The notes beneath the pieces were generated by a model. That model searched no databases. It was not told where the DNA came from and saw only the letters and a list, made by a program, of their open reading frames with translations. DNA of 64,000 bases, taken from assembly GCF_003045775.1 (NCBI RefSeq), contig NZ_PXNS01000001.1, positions 948,111 to 1,012,110 of the forward strand. Direction: 5' to 3'. This document shows, in pieces, positions 16,492-28,919 of this stretch. The position numbers were made by a program, and so were the translations under genes. Each line of letters begins with the position of its first letter. Position 1 is the first letter of the stretch. This DNA is from Halomonas litopenaei. GTDB lineage: Bacteria > Pseudomonadota > Gammaproteobacteria > Pseudomonadales > Halomonadaceae.

Positions 16492-18123
16492 ATGACAACC
16501 ACAACACCACCGCCAGAGGCTTTCGACTACATCATCGTGGGGGCGGGCTCCGCCGGCTGCGTGCTGGCCAACCGCCTGAGCGAGGACCCCGAGGTGTCGG
16601 TACTGCTGCTCGAGGCCGGCGGGTCCGACTGGAATCCGTGGATCCACGTGCCCGTGGGCTACTTCAAGACCATGCACAATCCGGCCACCGACTGGTGCTA
16701 CCTCACCGATCCCGACGAGGGCATCGACGGTCGCCGGCTGCAGTGGCCCAGAGGCAAGGTGCTGGGAGGGTCAAGCTCGCTCAATGGGCTTCTGTACATT
16801 CGCGGTCAGCGCGAGGACTACGACGATTGGGCGCAGCTGGGCAACGACGGCTGGGACTACGACTCGGTGCTGCCCTACTTCAAGAAGTCGGAGTGCCAGG
16901 AGCGGGGCGCCGATGACTACCACGGTGCCGACGGTCCCTTGAAGGTCTCGGATCTGCGCCTGCGCCGCGAGATCGCCGAGCGCTTCATCGAGGCGGCCAA
17001 GGCCTCGGGAATCCCGGAGAATCGCGACGTCAACGGGGCCACGCAGGAAGGGGTGGGCTACTTCCAGCAGACCTCCTACAAGGGCTTTCGCTGCTCCACC
17101 GCCAAGGCGTTTCTACGTCCGGCGCTCAAGCGGTCCAACCTCACCCTGGTCAAGCGCGCCCACTGCCAGCGGCTGTTGCTGGAGGGCAAGCGGGTGGTCG
17201 GGGTCGAGTACCGCCAGGGGCAGAGCATCCAGCGGGCAAGTGCCAGACTCGAGGTGCTGCTGTCCAGCGGCGCCATCGGCTCGCCGCAGATCCTGCAGTG
17301 CTCCGGCATCGGGGATCCCGACCACCTGGCCGAGGTCGGCGTCGACTGCCGTCATGCGTTGCCAGGCGTCGGCGAGAACCTGCAGGACCATCTGCAGATC
17401 CGGCTGGTGTTCAAGACCTCCTGCCGCACCCTCAACGACGAGGTGCGTCATCCGCTGAGAAAGCTGGCGGTAGGCACCCAGTACGCCCTGACCCGCACCG
17501 GACCGCTGACCCTGGCGGCCAGTCAGGTGTGCATCTTCACCCAGTCGCGGGACGGCCTGGATCGCCCGGATATCCAGTTCCATATGCAGCCGCTGTCGGC
17601 GGACAAGCCGGCCGAAGGGGTGCATCCGTTCTCGGCCTTCACCTCCTCGGTGTGCCAGCTTCGCCCGACCAGCCGAGGGCGCATTCGCATCACCAGCGCC
17701 GACCCCGCCGTCTATCCCTCGATCCAGCCCAACTATCTGAGCACCGAAGAAGACTGTCGCGTGGCGGTGGACGCCATCAAGGTGGCGCGACGCATCGCCG
17801 AGCAGGCACCGCTTGCCGAGGTGATCACCGATGAATACGTGCCGGGGCGGGAGTATCAGAGCGATGAGCAATTGCTCGAGGCTGCCCGGCGCTACAGTCA
17901 GACCATCTACCACCCGGCGGGCACCTGCAAGATGGGCCACGACGACCTGGCGGTGGTCGATGACCGACTGCGGGTGCACGGCCTCGAGGGACTGAGGGTG
18001 GTGGACGCTTCGATCATGCCGATCATCGTCTCGGGAAACACCAACGCCCCGACCATCATGATCGCCGAACGCGCGGCGGACATGATCAAGGCCGATCGCC
18101 GTGCCCAGGCGCGCGTCGCCTGA
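16492..18123 (+). CDS. GMC family oxidoreductase (choline dehydrogenase-like)
   Basis: 543-aa FAD enzyme of the glucose-methanol-choline family. GAGSAG (residues 17-22) is the ADP-binding motif, followed by LLLEAGG, the [14 protein letters not shown] signature and the C-terminal catalytic pair: His at about 474 in [10 protein letters not shown] and Asn at about 518 in GNTNAP. The ATG at 16492 is chosen; a GTG nine bases upstream is possible and neither has a strong Shine-Dalgarno. It resembles alcohol or choline dehydrogenases such as BetA but lies outside a bet operon, so an alcohol imported by TRAP locus 2 is the better guess for its substrate. Confidence 0.9.
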   Translation: MTTTTPPPEAFDYIIVGAGSAGCVLANRLSEDPEVSVLLLEAGGSDWNPWIHVPVGYFKTMHNPATDWCYLTDPDEGIDGRRLQWPRGKVLGGSSSLNGLLYIRGQREDYDDWAQLGNDGWDYDSVLPYFKKSECQERGADDYHGADGPLKVSDLRLRREIAERFIEAAKASGIPENRDVNGATQEGVGYFQQTSYKGFRCSTAKAFLRPALKRSNLTLVKRAHCQRLLLEGKRVVGVEYRQGQSIQRASARLEVLLSSGAIGSPQILQCSGIGDPDHLAEVGVDCRHALPGVGENLQDHLQIRLVFKTSCRTLNDEVRHPLRKLAVGTQYALTRTGPLTLAASQVCIFTQSRDGLDRPDIQFHMQPLSADKPAEGVHPFSAFTSSVCQLRPTSRGRIRITSADPAVYPSIQPNYLSTEEDCRVAVDAIKVARRIAEQAPLAEVITDEYVPGREYQSDEQLLEAARRYSQTIYHPAGTCKMGHDDLAVVDDRLRVHGLEGLRVVDASIMPIIVSGNTNAPTIMIAERAADMIKADRRAQARVA

Positions 18124-18306
18124 CGTGCAGCGCTGGAACCTCGACAGCGGATCGATGCCATCGGGGCCTGGCCTTACTCGAGGCCGCGCTCTGGCCCTAA
18201 CGTCGCGGTAGCGGGCTGGGCCAGGATCAAATCAATAGCGCGTCATCGGCTGACCCGCTGAGCGCGACCCCTGATACGCGAACAACGAATAAACGAGAGG
18301 ACGCCC

Positions 18307-19356
18307 ATGTCCCAGCCAACGACACACGCCAAGCCCGAGACGCCCGTGACCGGATGGCGTCGCCATCTGGAGCCCGCCCGGGAGCGCATGCCGGGGGTGC
18401 TGATCTGCATCACCATTGCCCTGGCCACCACCTTTATCGCCGATCACTACGGTGGCCCGACCTTGTTGTACGCACTGCTGTTCGGCATGACCCTGCACTT
18501 TCTCAGCGAGCAGGGCCCGTGCCTGGTGGGGGTGGAGTTTGCCGCCCGCACCATCCTCAGGCTGGGTGTTGCCCTGCTGGGGGTGCGCATCACCCTGGAG
18601 CAGGTGGCGGAACTCGGTATCGGTCCGGTGGTGACGGTGGTCGCCGGGGTGGTGCTGACCATTCTGGCGGGAAGCGTGCTGGCGCGACTGCTGGGGCTGA
18701 AAAATGACCTGGGGCTTCTGACCGGCGGGTCGGTGGCGATCTGCGGCGCCTCGGCGGCGCTGGCACTGTCTGCGGCGATGCCGCGCAACGAGATCGCCGA
18801 GCGCAATACCATCCTGACCGTGGTTGGCGTGACGACGCTGTCCACCGCCGCCATGGTGCTCTACCCGCTGCTGGTCGGTGCGCTGGGACTGACCGACACC
18901 CAGGCCGGCATCTTTCTTGGTGGCACCATCCATGACGTCGCCCAGGTGGTCGGTGCCGGCTACATGATTTCCGACGAGACCGGCGACATCTCTACCTTCG
19001 TCAAGCTGTTGCGGGTCGCCATGCTGGTACCGGCGGTGATGGTGTTCATGCTGCTGTTTCGCCGCGCCCGTGGCGGTGAAGGCGGCAAGGTACCGATGTT
19101 CCCGAGCTTCTTGGTGGCCTTCGTGGTGCTGGTGCTGATCAACAGTCTTGGCGTGATCCCCCAGGTGATGGTCGAGGGCATGACCGACCTGTCGCGCTGG
19201 TGCCTGGTCACCGCCATCGCCGCACTCGGTATCAAGACCTCCTTCCAGAAGCTTGCCGTGGTCGGCTGGAAGCCCGTCATCCTGATGGTCGCCGAGACCG
19301 TCTTCCTGCTAGGGCTGGTGCTGGTGTGCCTGTATACCGGCATCGCCGAGTGGTAG
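18307..19356 (+). CDS. YeiH family putative sulfate exporter
   Basis: 349-aa inner-membrane protein with about ten hydrophobic segments and family stretches GVALLGVRITLEQ, GGSVAICGASAALA and the GGTIHDVAQVVGAGY segment. These are diagnostic of the YeiH/UPF0324 family, often annotated as sulfate exporters, although direct proof of function is limited. The length is normal. It is monocistronic and convergent with pta across a strong bidirectional hairpin. There is no adjacent LysR regulator of the YeiE type. Confidence 0.88.
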   Translation: MSQPTTHAKPETPVTGWRRHLEPARERMPGVLICITIALATTFIADHYGGPTLLYALLFGMTLHFLSEQGPCLVGVEFAARTILRLGVALLGVRITLEQVAELGIGPVVTVVAGVVLTILAGSVLARLLGLKNDLGLLTGGSVAICGASAALALSAAMPRNEIAERNTILTVVGVTTLSTAAMVLYPLLVGALGLTDTQAGIFLGGTIHDVAQVVGAGYMISDETGDISTFVKLLRVAMLVPAVMVFMLLFRRARGGEGGKVPMFPSFLVAFVVLVLINSLGVIPQVMVEGMTDLSRWCLVTAIAALGIKTSFQKLAVVGWKPVILMVAETVFLLGLVLVCLYTGIAEW

Positions 19357-19397
19357 CGAGCGGTCCCGGGCGAGTTAGAACGCGAATCCACACAAAC

Positions 19398-19427
19398 GCC
19401 AAGGCCCCGGTTCTCCGGGGCCTTGGC
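19398..19427. terminator. Bidirectional terminator between yeiH-like gene and pta
   Basis: Perfect 13-bp stem GCCAAGGCCCCGG/CCGGGGCCTTGGC with a TTCT loop between two converging genes. T-runs are weak on both sides, but the stem is very stable. Confidence 0.8.
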
Positions 19428-19459
19428 ATTTCTGACGGTCTGTGGCGCTGTGCTGGTCG

Positions 19460-21622
19460 TTACTGACCGGCCTGGATCGCGGTCAGCGCAATCGTATAGA
19501 CGATATCCTCCACCAGGGCGCCCCTGGACAGGTCGTTGACCGGCTTGTTGAGGCCTTGAAGCATGGGGCCGATGCTGACCACCCGAGCGCTGCGCTGGAC
19601 CGCCTTGTAGGTGGTGTTGCCGGTGTTCAGGTCGGGGAACACGAACACCGTGGCGCGGCCGGCCACCGGTGACTCCGGTGCCTTCTGCCGGGCCACGCTG
19701 GCGATGGCCGCAGCGTCGTACTGCAGCGGGCCATCGATGGCCAGGTGCGGCGCCCGTTCCCTGGCGATGCGGGTGGCCTCGCGGACCTTGTCGACGTCGG
19801 CACCGCTGCCGGATTCGCCGGTGGAGTAGCTGATCATGGCGACCCGCGGCTCGATGCCGAAGGCCTCGGCGCTGGTGGCGCTCTGCAGGGCGATCTCGGC
19901 CAGCGCCTCGGCGTCGGGGTCGGGGTTGACCGCGCAGTCACCGTAGACCACCACCTGGTCGGGCAGCAGCATGAAGAATACCGACGACACCTGGCCGTAA
20001 CCGGGGGCGGTCTTGATCAGCTGAAAGGCCGGGCGCACGGTGTTGGCGGTGGTATGCACGGCGCCGGAGACCAGGCCATCCACCTCGCCTTCGGCGAGCA
20101 TCATGGTGCCCAGCACCACGCTGTCATGAAGCTGGGCTTCGGCGGTCAGTGGGGTCAGCTTGCCACGTCGGCGCTCGACCATGGGCGCGATAAAGCGGCC
20201 ACGCTCGGCGTCCGGGTCGAGGATCTGCAGGTCGTCGGGCAGCTCCAGACCACGCGCCTTGGCCACCTCCAGGATGGCGCGACGCTTGCCCAGCAGCACG
20301 CAGTTGGCGATGCCACGACGCTGGCACAGGATGGCCGCTTCCAGGGTGCGCGGCTCGTCGCCTTCAGGCAGCACGATTCGCCGACGCTTGTGCTGGGCCA
20401 TGCTGACCAGTTGATGGCGGAAGGCTGCCGGTGACAGGCGGCGCTGGGCGTCGTCGTGGATCAGTGCCAGCAGCCAGTCACGATCCAGGTGATCGGCGAC
20501 GAAGGCGCAGATGGCCTCGGCGCGCTCGTGATCATCGACCGGAATGCCGCCGGACATCTCGGTGAGCCGGGCCACGGTGGCATAGCTGTCGGTGTCCACC
20601 GAGAGGACCGGCAGCCCCGAGGCCAGCGCCGGGCGACAGACGTCGATCAGCTGCTGGCTGGGTGACTCGCCGTGGGTCAGCAGAAGACCCGCCAGGGGCA
20701 CGCCGTTCATGGTGGCCAGGGCCGCCGCCAGCAGGGTGTCGTCGCGATCCCCGGGGGACACGATCAGCTCGCCGGGACGCAGGGCGTAGAGCAAGTGCTC
20801 GGCGCTGCGGGCCCCCAGGGTCGAATGGGCGACGCGGCGGCGATCGGCCTCGCCATGGTGCAGGATCCTGGCATCGAGGGCGCGGGCCACGTCGACCACC
20901 CGCGGCGCGGTCAGGGAGGCCCGGTAGGGCACCGCCGCGACCACCGGCAGGGTCAGGTCGGCGCCGATAGCGAGCTGCTGCTGCCAGTGCTGGCGGTGGG
21001 TTCGGGCCTCGACTTCGCTGACCGAGGCCAGGGTCTGGTCGATGGCCGAGCCGTCGCCGTCTCCCGGCAGGCGCATCAGCATGGCGCCCAGGGTGCGCAC
21101 CGATCCCACCGCGTCGATGCTCTGGCGATGGAACTGCAGCTGCTTGGCAAGCTCCTGGGGATCGGCAACCTGGCCATCGGCGACCAGTACCACCTGGGCG
21201 TCGAGGGCGCTGGCCAGGCGCACGTTGAGATCGAAGGCGTAGGCGTTTCGCGGCAGTGGACGAACGCCCTCCACCACGATCAGCGCCGGTGCCTTGCCGG
21301 TGGCAGGGCGGGCGACGCGGGCGTGGCGCTCCACGGCGAGTTCCAGCAGACCATCGCGATCGTCGCGGCCGAGATACTGCTCCAGTGTCTGGCGCGAGAT
21401 CGGTCGTGGCGAACCTATGCCCAGGGTGCTGGCCACCAGCGAGCGGGCGCGTTCGTCGTTGTGGCCCGCCTGTTCGCCCCCTTCGGACTGGCTGAAGGGC
21501 TGAAGAAACCCTGCGTCCAGCCCCAGGGTATCCAGTGCCCGGAGTAAGCCGAGGCCAGCAGAAGTGAGGGCGACACCATCGTCGACGGGGATCAGCAGCA
21601 GCGTGCGGGACTGGGTGCTCAC
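19460..21622 (-). CDS. pta: Phosphate acetyltransferase
   Basis: 720-aa cytosolic enzyme interconverting acetyl-CoA and acetyl phosphate. It is the long proteobacterial form: an N-terminal P-loop-like/AAA-related domain, a central DRTGG-type domain and a C-terminal PTA catalytic domain from about residue 400, where [16 protein letters not shown] and the late [10 protein letters not shown] and GPMLQG segments are visible. The start is GTG at 21622, behind GAGGAGG, and overlaps the ackA stop by four bases. With ackA it forms the acetate overflow and acetyl-phosphate pathway. Confidence 0.96.
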   Translation of the reverse strand: MSTQSRTLLLIPVDDGVALTSAGLGLLRALDTLGLDAGFLQPFSQSEGGEQAGHNDERARSLVASTLGIGSPRPISRQTLEQYLGRDDRDGLLELAVERHARVARPATGKAPALIVVEGVRPLPRNAYAFDLNVRLASALDAQVVLVADGQVADPQELAKQLQFHRQSIDAVGSVRTLGAMLMRLPGDGDGSAIDQTLASVSEVEARTHRQHWQQQLAIGADLTLPVVAAVPYRASLTAPRVVDVARALDARILHHGEADRRRVAHSTLGARSAEHLLYALRPGELIVSPGDRDDTLLAAALATMNGVPLAGLLLTHGESPSQQLIDVCRPALASGLPVLSVDTDSYATVARLTEMSGGIPVDDHERAEAICAFVADHLDRDWLLALIHDDAQRRLSPAAFRHQLVSMAQHKRRRIVLPEGDEPRTLEAAILCQRRGIANCVLLGKRRAILEVAKARGLELPDDLQILDPDAERGRFIAPMVERRRGKLTPLTAEAQLHDSVVLGTMMLAEGEVDGLVSGAVHTTANTVRPAFQLIKTAPGYGQVSSVFFMLLPDQVVVYGDCAVNPDPDAEALAEIALQSATSAEAFGIEPRVAMISYSTGESGSGADVDKVREATRIARERAPHLAIDGPLQYDAAAIASVARQKAPESPVAGRATVFVFPDLNTGNTTYKAVQRSARVVSIGPMLQGLNKPVNDLSRGALVEDIVYTIALTAIQAGQ

Positions 21623-22833
21623 AGAACCTCCTCGGTCTGGTGCGTGGACGCCAGGCTCGCGATCAGTGCCCGGGTCTGGCTGGCGATATAGCCCTCTTCG
21701 TCGGTGGGGATGACGCGGATCTCCGGCGTCGGGGTGGCGCCTTGGGCATGGATCTGGCCTTCCACACCGCGGCCAAGGCCCTCGTTGGCGTCAGAGTCCA
21801 GGCGCACACCGAGGGCCTCCAGGTGGCCGAGGGTACGCGCGCGCACCAGGGGAGAGTTTTCGCCGATGCCGCCGGTGAAGGCGATGCCGTCGACCCTGGG
21901 CAGGGCACAGGCCAGGCCCGCCAGGGTCTTGGCCAGGCGATAGCAGAAGACCTCAATGGCCAGGCTCGCACCGGCGTGGCCTTCACTGGCGGCCTGTTCG
22001 AGCTCACGCATGTCATTGGTCAGCTCGGACAGCCCCAGCAGTCCGCTCTTCTGGTTGAGCAACTGATCGATGCCCTCCAGCGACATGCCCAACTGGCGGG
22101 CCAGATGCAGGTGCAGGCCGGGATCGACGTCGCCGCTGCGGGTGCCCATCACCAGGCCCTCCAGCGGGGTCATGCCCATGCTGGTGTCCAGGCTTCTGCC
22201 GGCCCATACCGCAGTAGCGGAGCAGCCATTGCCCAGGTGAGCGATCAGCCAGCCGCCCTCGCCACGGGAGCTGACCTCTGCCAGACGGCTGGCCACGTAG
22301 GCATGGCTCGAGCCGTGGAAGCCGTAGCGACGAATACCGTGTCGGCTGTAGAGCTCTTCGGGGATGGCGTAGCGGTAGGCGTGGGGCGGTAGGGTCTGGT
22401 GGAATGCCGTGTCGAACACCGCCACCTGAGGCAACGCCTCGAACAGCCGGCGAGTGGCAACGATGCCGTCGAGGTTGGCTGGATTGTGCAAGGGGGCCAG
22501 GCTGATGGTCTGGCGAATGGTGCGCACCACGGCGTCGTCGAGCAGGGTGGCGGCGGTGAAGCGCTCACCGCCATGCACCACCCGGTGGCCGATACCGATG
22601 GGCCGGTGGACTTCAAGGTGCTCGAGGATGGTCTTGAGCGCCAGGGCATGAGTCGCACGGGGAAGCGAGATATCACGGGCGCTGCCGTGTTCGTCCGTCA
22701 GCTTGAGGCGAGCCTCGTGGCTGCCCAGGCGCTCGGCGATACCGGACAGTCGAGGAGTGTCGGGAGCTTGATCGATCAGCGCGAACTTGATCGAAGAGGA
22801 GCCGCAGTTGATCACCAGAATCGGGGCTTTCAT
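21619..22833 (-). CDS. ackA: Acetate kinase
   Basis: 404-aa ASKHA-fold kinase making acetate and ATP from acetyl phosphate. The N-terminal [13 protein letters not shown] and the later YGFHGSSH motif are signature sequences of acetate kinases. The ATG at 22833 follows GGAGA and gives a protein aligning with the usual N-terminus; the longer in-frame version is not needed. It is the first gene of the ackA-pta unit, coupled to pta by a start-stop overlap. Confidence 0.96.
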   Translation of the reverse strand: MKAPILVINCGSSSIKFALIDQAPDTPRLSGIAERLGSHEARLKLTDEHGSARDISLPRATHALALKTILEHLEVHRPIGIGHRVVHGGERFTAATLLDDAVVRTIRQTISLAPLHNPANLDGIVATRRLFEALPQVAVFDTAFHQTLPPHAYRYAIPEELYSRHGIRRYGFHGSSHAYVASRLAEVSSRGEGGWLIAHLGNGCSATAVWAGRSLDTSMGMTPLEGLVMGTRSGDVDPGLHLHLARQLGMSLEGIDQLLNQKSGLLGLSELTNDMRELEQAASEGHAGASLAIEVFCYRLAKTLAGLACALPRVDGIAFTGGIGENSPLVRARTLGHLEALGVRLDSDANEGLGRGVEGQIHAQGATPTPEIRVIPTDEEGYIASQTRALIASLASTHQTEEVL

Positions 22834-22993
22834 GCCATCTCCAGAAAAGACGCCTTGGTGAGGCGAGAATGCGTGGGATGGCGCCGAATCTAGCACCGCC
22901 CCGGGGCACGAATAATTGGCCTGGGGAGGTAGTCGAGCGGCTTTGCTGGTGGATCCGACGAAGCCGTGATGAGCGTCAAGTGCATGAATCTTT

Positions 22994-23015
22994 GAGTTAG
23001 ACTTTTGTCTAACTC
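22994..23015. promoter_or_regulatory. Perfect 9-bp palindrome upstream of ackA
   Basis: GAGTTAGAC-TTTT-GTCTAACTC stands in the 284-base gap between ackA and the end of thiC. It could be an operator for ackA-pta or a terminator stem for thiC, but no T-run follows it on the minus strand. Confidence 0.45.
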
Positions 23016-23055
23016 TGTGCGGCAGGGCTGAGCCTGAGCGTACAAGACGTGCATT

Positions 23056-23080
23056 CCCGGGCGGTCGAACGCTGCCCGGG
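23056..23080 (-). terminator. Possible terminator after thiC
   Basis: A 7-bp GC stem CCCGGGC/GCCCGGG with an 11-base loop lies about 40 bases past the thiC stop. No T-run is present, so the call is tentative. Confidence 0.35.
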
Positions 23081-23117
23081 GATGCGCAGGGGAGTGGCTT
23101 GTCTCAGACCTCCTTGT

Positions 23118-25962
<2,845 letters not shown>

Positions 25963-26058
25963 GTTGCCTCCGGTTGGTGCGAATCCGGAGGGCGGCGGCC
26001 AAGGACACGGCGACGAGAAAGGAGGGAGGTGCGCGCGCAGGGGCTGGCACCACCGCCT

Positions 26059-26196
26059 GATTCCCTACGCCGGTTCAAGGTGTGAAGCCACACCGCACCC
26101 GGATCAGGTTCCACGGGATCGGCGCTGGCGGCCGGTGATTCGTCACCCTGGCCCTGCGCCATCTCAGCCGGATTCACCGGCACCCCGTCAAGCGAG
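26059..26196 (-). promoter_or_regulatory. TPP riboswitch upstream of tenA
   Basis: On the minus strand the leader has GGGGTGCCGG, GGCTGAGATGG, GTGGAACCTGATCCGGGT and GGCGTAGGGAA in aptamer order. An extra stem of about 40 bases around GGTGACGAATCACC, between the CTGAGA and ACCTGAT elements, makes it longer than the thiC copy. Confidence 0.92.
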
Positions 26197-26342
26197 TCTG
26201 GATCGAGTCTAGCATGACCTCGAAGGGAGTCCACCTCGGCTTGGCAAGAACCGATCCCGATCAGTAGATACGCCGCTGGGGGGAGGAGGTTTCCACGATA
26301 TCGCGAGAGTGCAACTGCCCAGATATCTGGAGAAGTTTCCGC

Positions 26343-26507
26343 ATGGTTGAGAATGCATTTTATCCGATTGAGGAAAAGTGGCGAAGTAGAGTCCTCATTG
26401 ATCAATTCGACAAAGTTTCGACGATTTTGTTGTTGTTTAAAGGGATATTTGCGTGGTTTTTCCTGGATGTTCTCTGGATTGTATTTGCGTGTTTTGCGGC
26501 TGCCTGA
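26343..26507 (+). CDS. Possible small membrane protein (54 aa)
   Basis: A short frame with an ATG preceded by GGAGAAG encodes 54 residues: a charged N-terminal half (IEEKWRSR, DQFDK) and a strongly hydrophobic C-terminal half from about residue 27 (ILLLFKGIFAWFFLDVLWIVF) that would form one membrane-spanning helix. The amphipathic-then-hydrophobic pattern argues against chance, but no homologue is recognised. It opens the AT-rich island in the same orientation as the GSCFA and SGNH-like genes. A longer overlapping frame beginning four bases later lacks these features. Confidence 0.42.
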   Translation: MVENAFYPIEEKWRSRVLIDQFDKVSTILLLFKGIFAWFFLDVLWIVFACFAAA

Positions 26508-26960
26508 TAGAGAATATGTGAGAGAATCTAGAGTGAAAAAAGTACGTTTGTTTTATCGATATTCTGACAGTCTTTGTGCGCTTGATGACTCCTTTGTGAA
26601 GAAGGGAAGAAAGTGACAGGTGTGTTGGTCCCGTTTTATTGGCAGCATTGGTTCGCCGAGTTTTCATGGAAGCTAAAAATGCTTGCTTTGTTCTCTTTTG
26701 AACCACCCGTGGGTCAGGTAAATGGTGCATGGGGAAGGTTTTTATGAAGGGCTCCGGGGCCGTTGTCAGTGCTCGTTTCTCAACACAATAGACAAATATT
26801 TCGCCTATCTTTTTTTATGCAAATATTTTAGAAAGGAAGACGAGATGCCAGTGTTGGCGTAAACATTCCTATTCGTCGTGGCAATGTGTGATTTAAGATA
26901 GACGTTATCAATTTTGTTCGTTCACGACCGATGTTATATCTTATATCTGAGGTGATTAAT

Positions 26961-28019
26961 ATGAATCCATATTCGACACTTCCAGACCGTGCCTTCTGGA
27001 AAAAAGCTGTATCCGAAAAGTCGATTTTTGACATATCCAATTTGTGGTCTCCAAAGTTCAAGATCACAAAGGATAGTAGGGTGGTTACCTTCGGTTCCTG
27101 CTTTGCGCAACATATTGGAAATGCTCTTGATAGCAGAGGGTTCAACTGGGTCTCGACAGAAACTCCACCCAAGGGGCTCTCGCAGGAAAATGCAAAAAAA
27201 TACAATTACAATATATTTTCGGCAAGAACCGGGAATATATACACCACCTCATTGTTGAAGCAGTGGGTAGAGTGGGCAACAGGGATAAAAGAGCCGCCTG
27301 AGGAGATTTGGGAAAAGAACGGACGGTTCTATGATCCCTTTCGCCCCGTGGTGGAACCAGAGGGTTTCTGTAGTAAAGAAGAGTTAATGCTCTCTCGAGA
27401 GGAGACAATAAAAGCGTTTAGGGAATGCATCGTCTCATCAGACTTCTTTGTCTTCACCCTAGGGTTGACTGAAAGCTGGTTCAATTCGGAATACGGCTAC
27501 GAGTATCCGATGTGTCCCGGGACTTCAGCAGGGACCTACCTGAAAGGTATCCATGCGTTCAAGAATCAGATGTATCCCTCTGTGATGAATGATCTGCGAG
27601 ATGCCATAGAAATAATGCGTCATGAGAATCCTGAGTTACGCTTTATATTGACAGTTTCCCCTGTTCCTTTGGTAGCGACAAACTCCAGGAACAACGTGAT
27701 CGTCGCTACAATGGAATCCAAGTCAGTGTTGCGTGCCGTGGCTGGGCAGATTTCTAGAGGTTGTAATTATGTGGATTATTTTCCTTCGTATGAAATAATC
27801 AACAGCCCGGTTTTCAAGGGGGTGTTTTTCGAACCCAATCAACGAAGTGTTAACCCCCACGGTGTCGATTTTGTGATGAATCATTTTTTTTCTTCTCTGA
27901 GGACAAAGTTCGGCGCTGAGATTTTCGGAAAACAAAACAAGAGGGTAGGTAGCGTAAAGAAAATGAATGATCTGGTTTGCGAAGAAGAGATCTTCGACGC
28001 CTTTGGAGGTAAGGAATGA
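26961..28019 (+). CDS. GSCFA domain-containing protein
   Basis: 352-aa protein named from its own motif: VVTFGSCFAQHIG, with GSCFA at residues 45-49, followed by FTLGLTESW, TVSPVPL and a C-terminal YFPSYEI and NPHGVDF segment as in this family. GSCFA proteins are thought to be SGNH-hydrolase-like and are often near surface-polysaccharide genes, but their activity is not established. The ATG at 26961 follows GAGGTGA and is better than one ten codons upstream. No signal peptide is seen. The AT-rich codon use differs from neighbours outside the island. The next gene overlaps by four bases. Confidence 0.82.
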   Translation: MNPYSTLPDRAFWKKAVSEKSIFDISNLWSPKFKITKDSRVVTFGSCFAQHIGNALDSRGFNWVSTETPPKGLSQENAKKYNYNIFSARTGNIYTTSLLKQWVEWATGIKEPPEEIWEKNGRFYDPFRPVVEPEGFCSKEELMLSREETIKAFRECIVSSDFFVFTLGLTESWFNSEYGYEYPMCPGTSAGTYLKGIHAFKNQMYPSVMNDLRDAIEIMRHENPELRFILTVSPVPLVATNSRNNVIVATMESKSVLRAVAGQISRGCNYVDYFPSYEIINSPVFKGVFFEPNQRSVNPHGVDFVMNHFFSSLRTKFGAEIFGKQNKRVGSVKKMNDLVCEEEIFDAFGGKE

Positions 28020-28720
28020 AGAAGAATATTTGTGTGCTGGGCAATAGCCACGTTGGTGCTTTGAAAAGAGCCTGGGACCTGATGACAGAGTGGCATCAAG
28101 AATATAATCTTGTCTTCTTTACCGCTAGAAGTAATGGCTTGGGTGGACTGATTCTCATCGATAATAAACTGGTTCCAAAAACAGATAGATTAAAGAGAAC
28201 CATCACCTATACATCGGGTGGCAAGAGTGAGATTGATATCGTTGAGTATGATCTATTCTTGATTTACGGACTTCAGATGGAAGTTTTTTTTGTCGAACCT
28301 GGCAAATTTTTTTCATCAGCAGTAATAAAGCAAACCGTGCTGGATAGTGTCAAGGGTACGACGTCCTGGAAGATCATGGAAATGATCAGGAGCGTGACCA
28401 ACAAAAAGATATATGTTGGACATAATCCCCTGCCTATTCAGAAGAAAGGTGATGATAGAAGTTATCCTCCGGAAAGCTACCTGTCCGGAATAAATTTGAT
28501 GAACGATGAAGTGTATGATAAATGCAATGCCGAGTTGATCGCTCAGCCTGCTGATACCATCGTCAACGGATGTTTTACGGAGCGGGAGCTCTCGAAGGGA
28601 AGTAAAAGATTGCCTGTAGGGGATGCCATGGATGAGGAAGCGCATCCAGACCATGATATCAGGCATATGAACGAAGAGTTCGGGAAAAAGTGGCTATCCT
28701 GCTTTTTAAGTAGAGATTGA
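28016..28720 (+). CDS. SGNH hydrolase-like protein
   Basis: 234-aa protein of unknown function. Its N-terminus (NICVLGNSHVGAL, GNSH at 9-12) resembles an SGNH block I with a GNSH variant, and the C-terminus contains DIRHMN (D214, H217), matching the D-x-x-H of block V that supplies the catalytic Asp and His. This suggests an esterase or acyltransferase acting on a glycan or lipid. No signal peptide or membrane segment is visible. It is coupled to the GSCFA gene by an ATGA overlap behind GGAGG, so the two proteins likely act together. Family assignment rests on short motifs only. Confidence 0.6.
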   Translation: MKKNICVLGNSHVGALKRAWDLMTEWHQEYNLVFFTARSNGLGGLILIDNKLVPKTDRLKRTITYTSGGKSEIDIVEYDLFLIYGLQMEVFFVEPGKFFSSAVIKQTVLDSVKGTTSWKIMEMIRSVTNKKIYVGHNPLPIQKKGDDRSYPPESYLSGINLMNDEVYDKCNAELIAQPADTIVNGCFTERELSKGSKRLPVGDAMDEEAHPDHDIRHMNEEFGKKWLSCFLSRD

Positions 28721-28861
28721 CAAAGGGTTTTCCTGGCGGATGTGTGTTATTCGGAGCTGGAGAACGCTCTTTGTAGAGCAAAGCGTTACCACCAGACAGC
28801 GGCAAACAGATGAATCATGGATCACGCTACTATGCTTGACGTGTCGTAGTCCGCTGGGATT

Positions 28862-28890
28862 CCCCCTCCGGATGATGCAAAAGGAGGGGG
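28862..28890 (-). terminator. Possible terminator after opgH
   Basis: An 8-bp perfect stem CCCCCTCC/GGAGGGGG with a 13-base loop lies about 30 bases beyond the opgH stop. It has no clear T-run. Confidence 0.4.
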
Positions 28891-28919
28891 AGGACACAAC
28901 GCTGTGCCACGGCACCGGC

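Larger units (their letters stand above)
26221..28860. other. AT-rich genomic island
   Basis: Base composition falls sharply from the GC-rich background after the tenA leader and returns just before opgH. The segment contains A/T runs, AT-ending codons and genes of no housekeeping role, which points to horizontal transfer. No integrase, transposase or tRNA attachment site was recognised at either edge. Beyond the features listed separately, 26508-26960 holds only fragments, such as a possible 44-codon frame starting with GTG at 26613, and no convincing gene. Confidence 0.75.

Noticed and set aside
16492..18123. Assignment of the GMC enzyme as BetA choline dehydrogenase
   Set aside because: No betB, betI or choline carrier is nearby; the TRAP-linked context makes a different alcohol likely.
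26347..26616. An 89-codon plus-strand frame in the AT-rich island
   Set aside because: It overlaps the better-supported 54-aa peptide in another frame, has no ribosome site and no hydrophobic or domain pattern.
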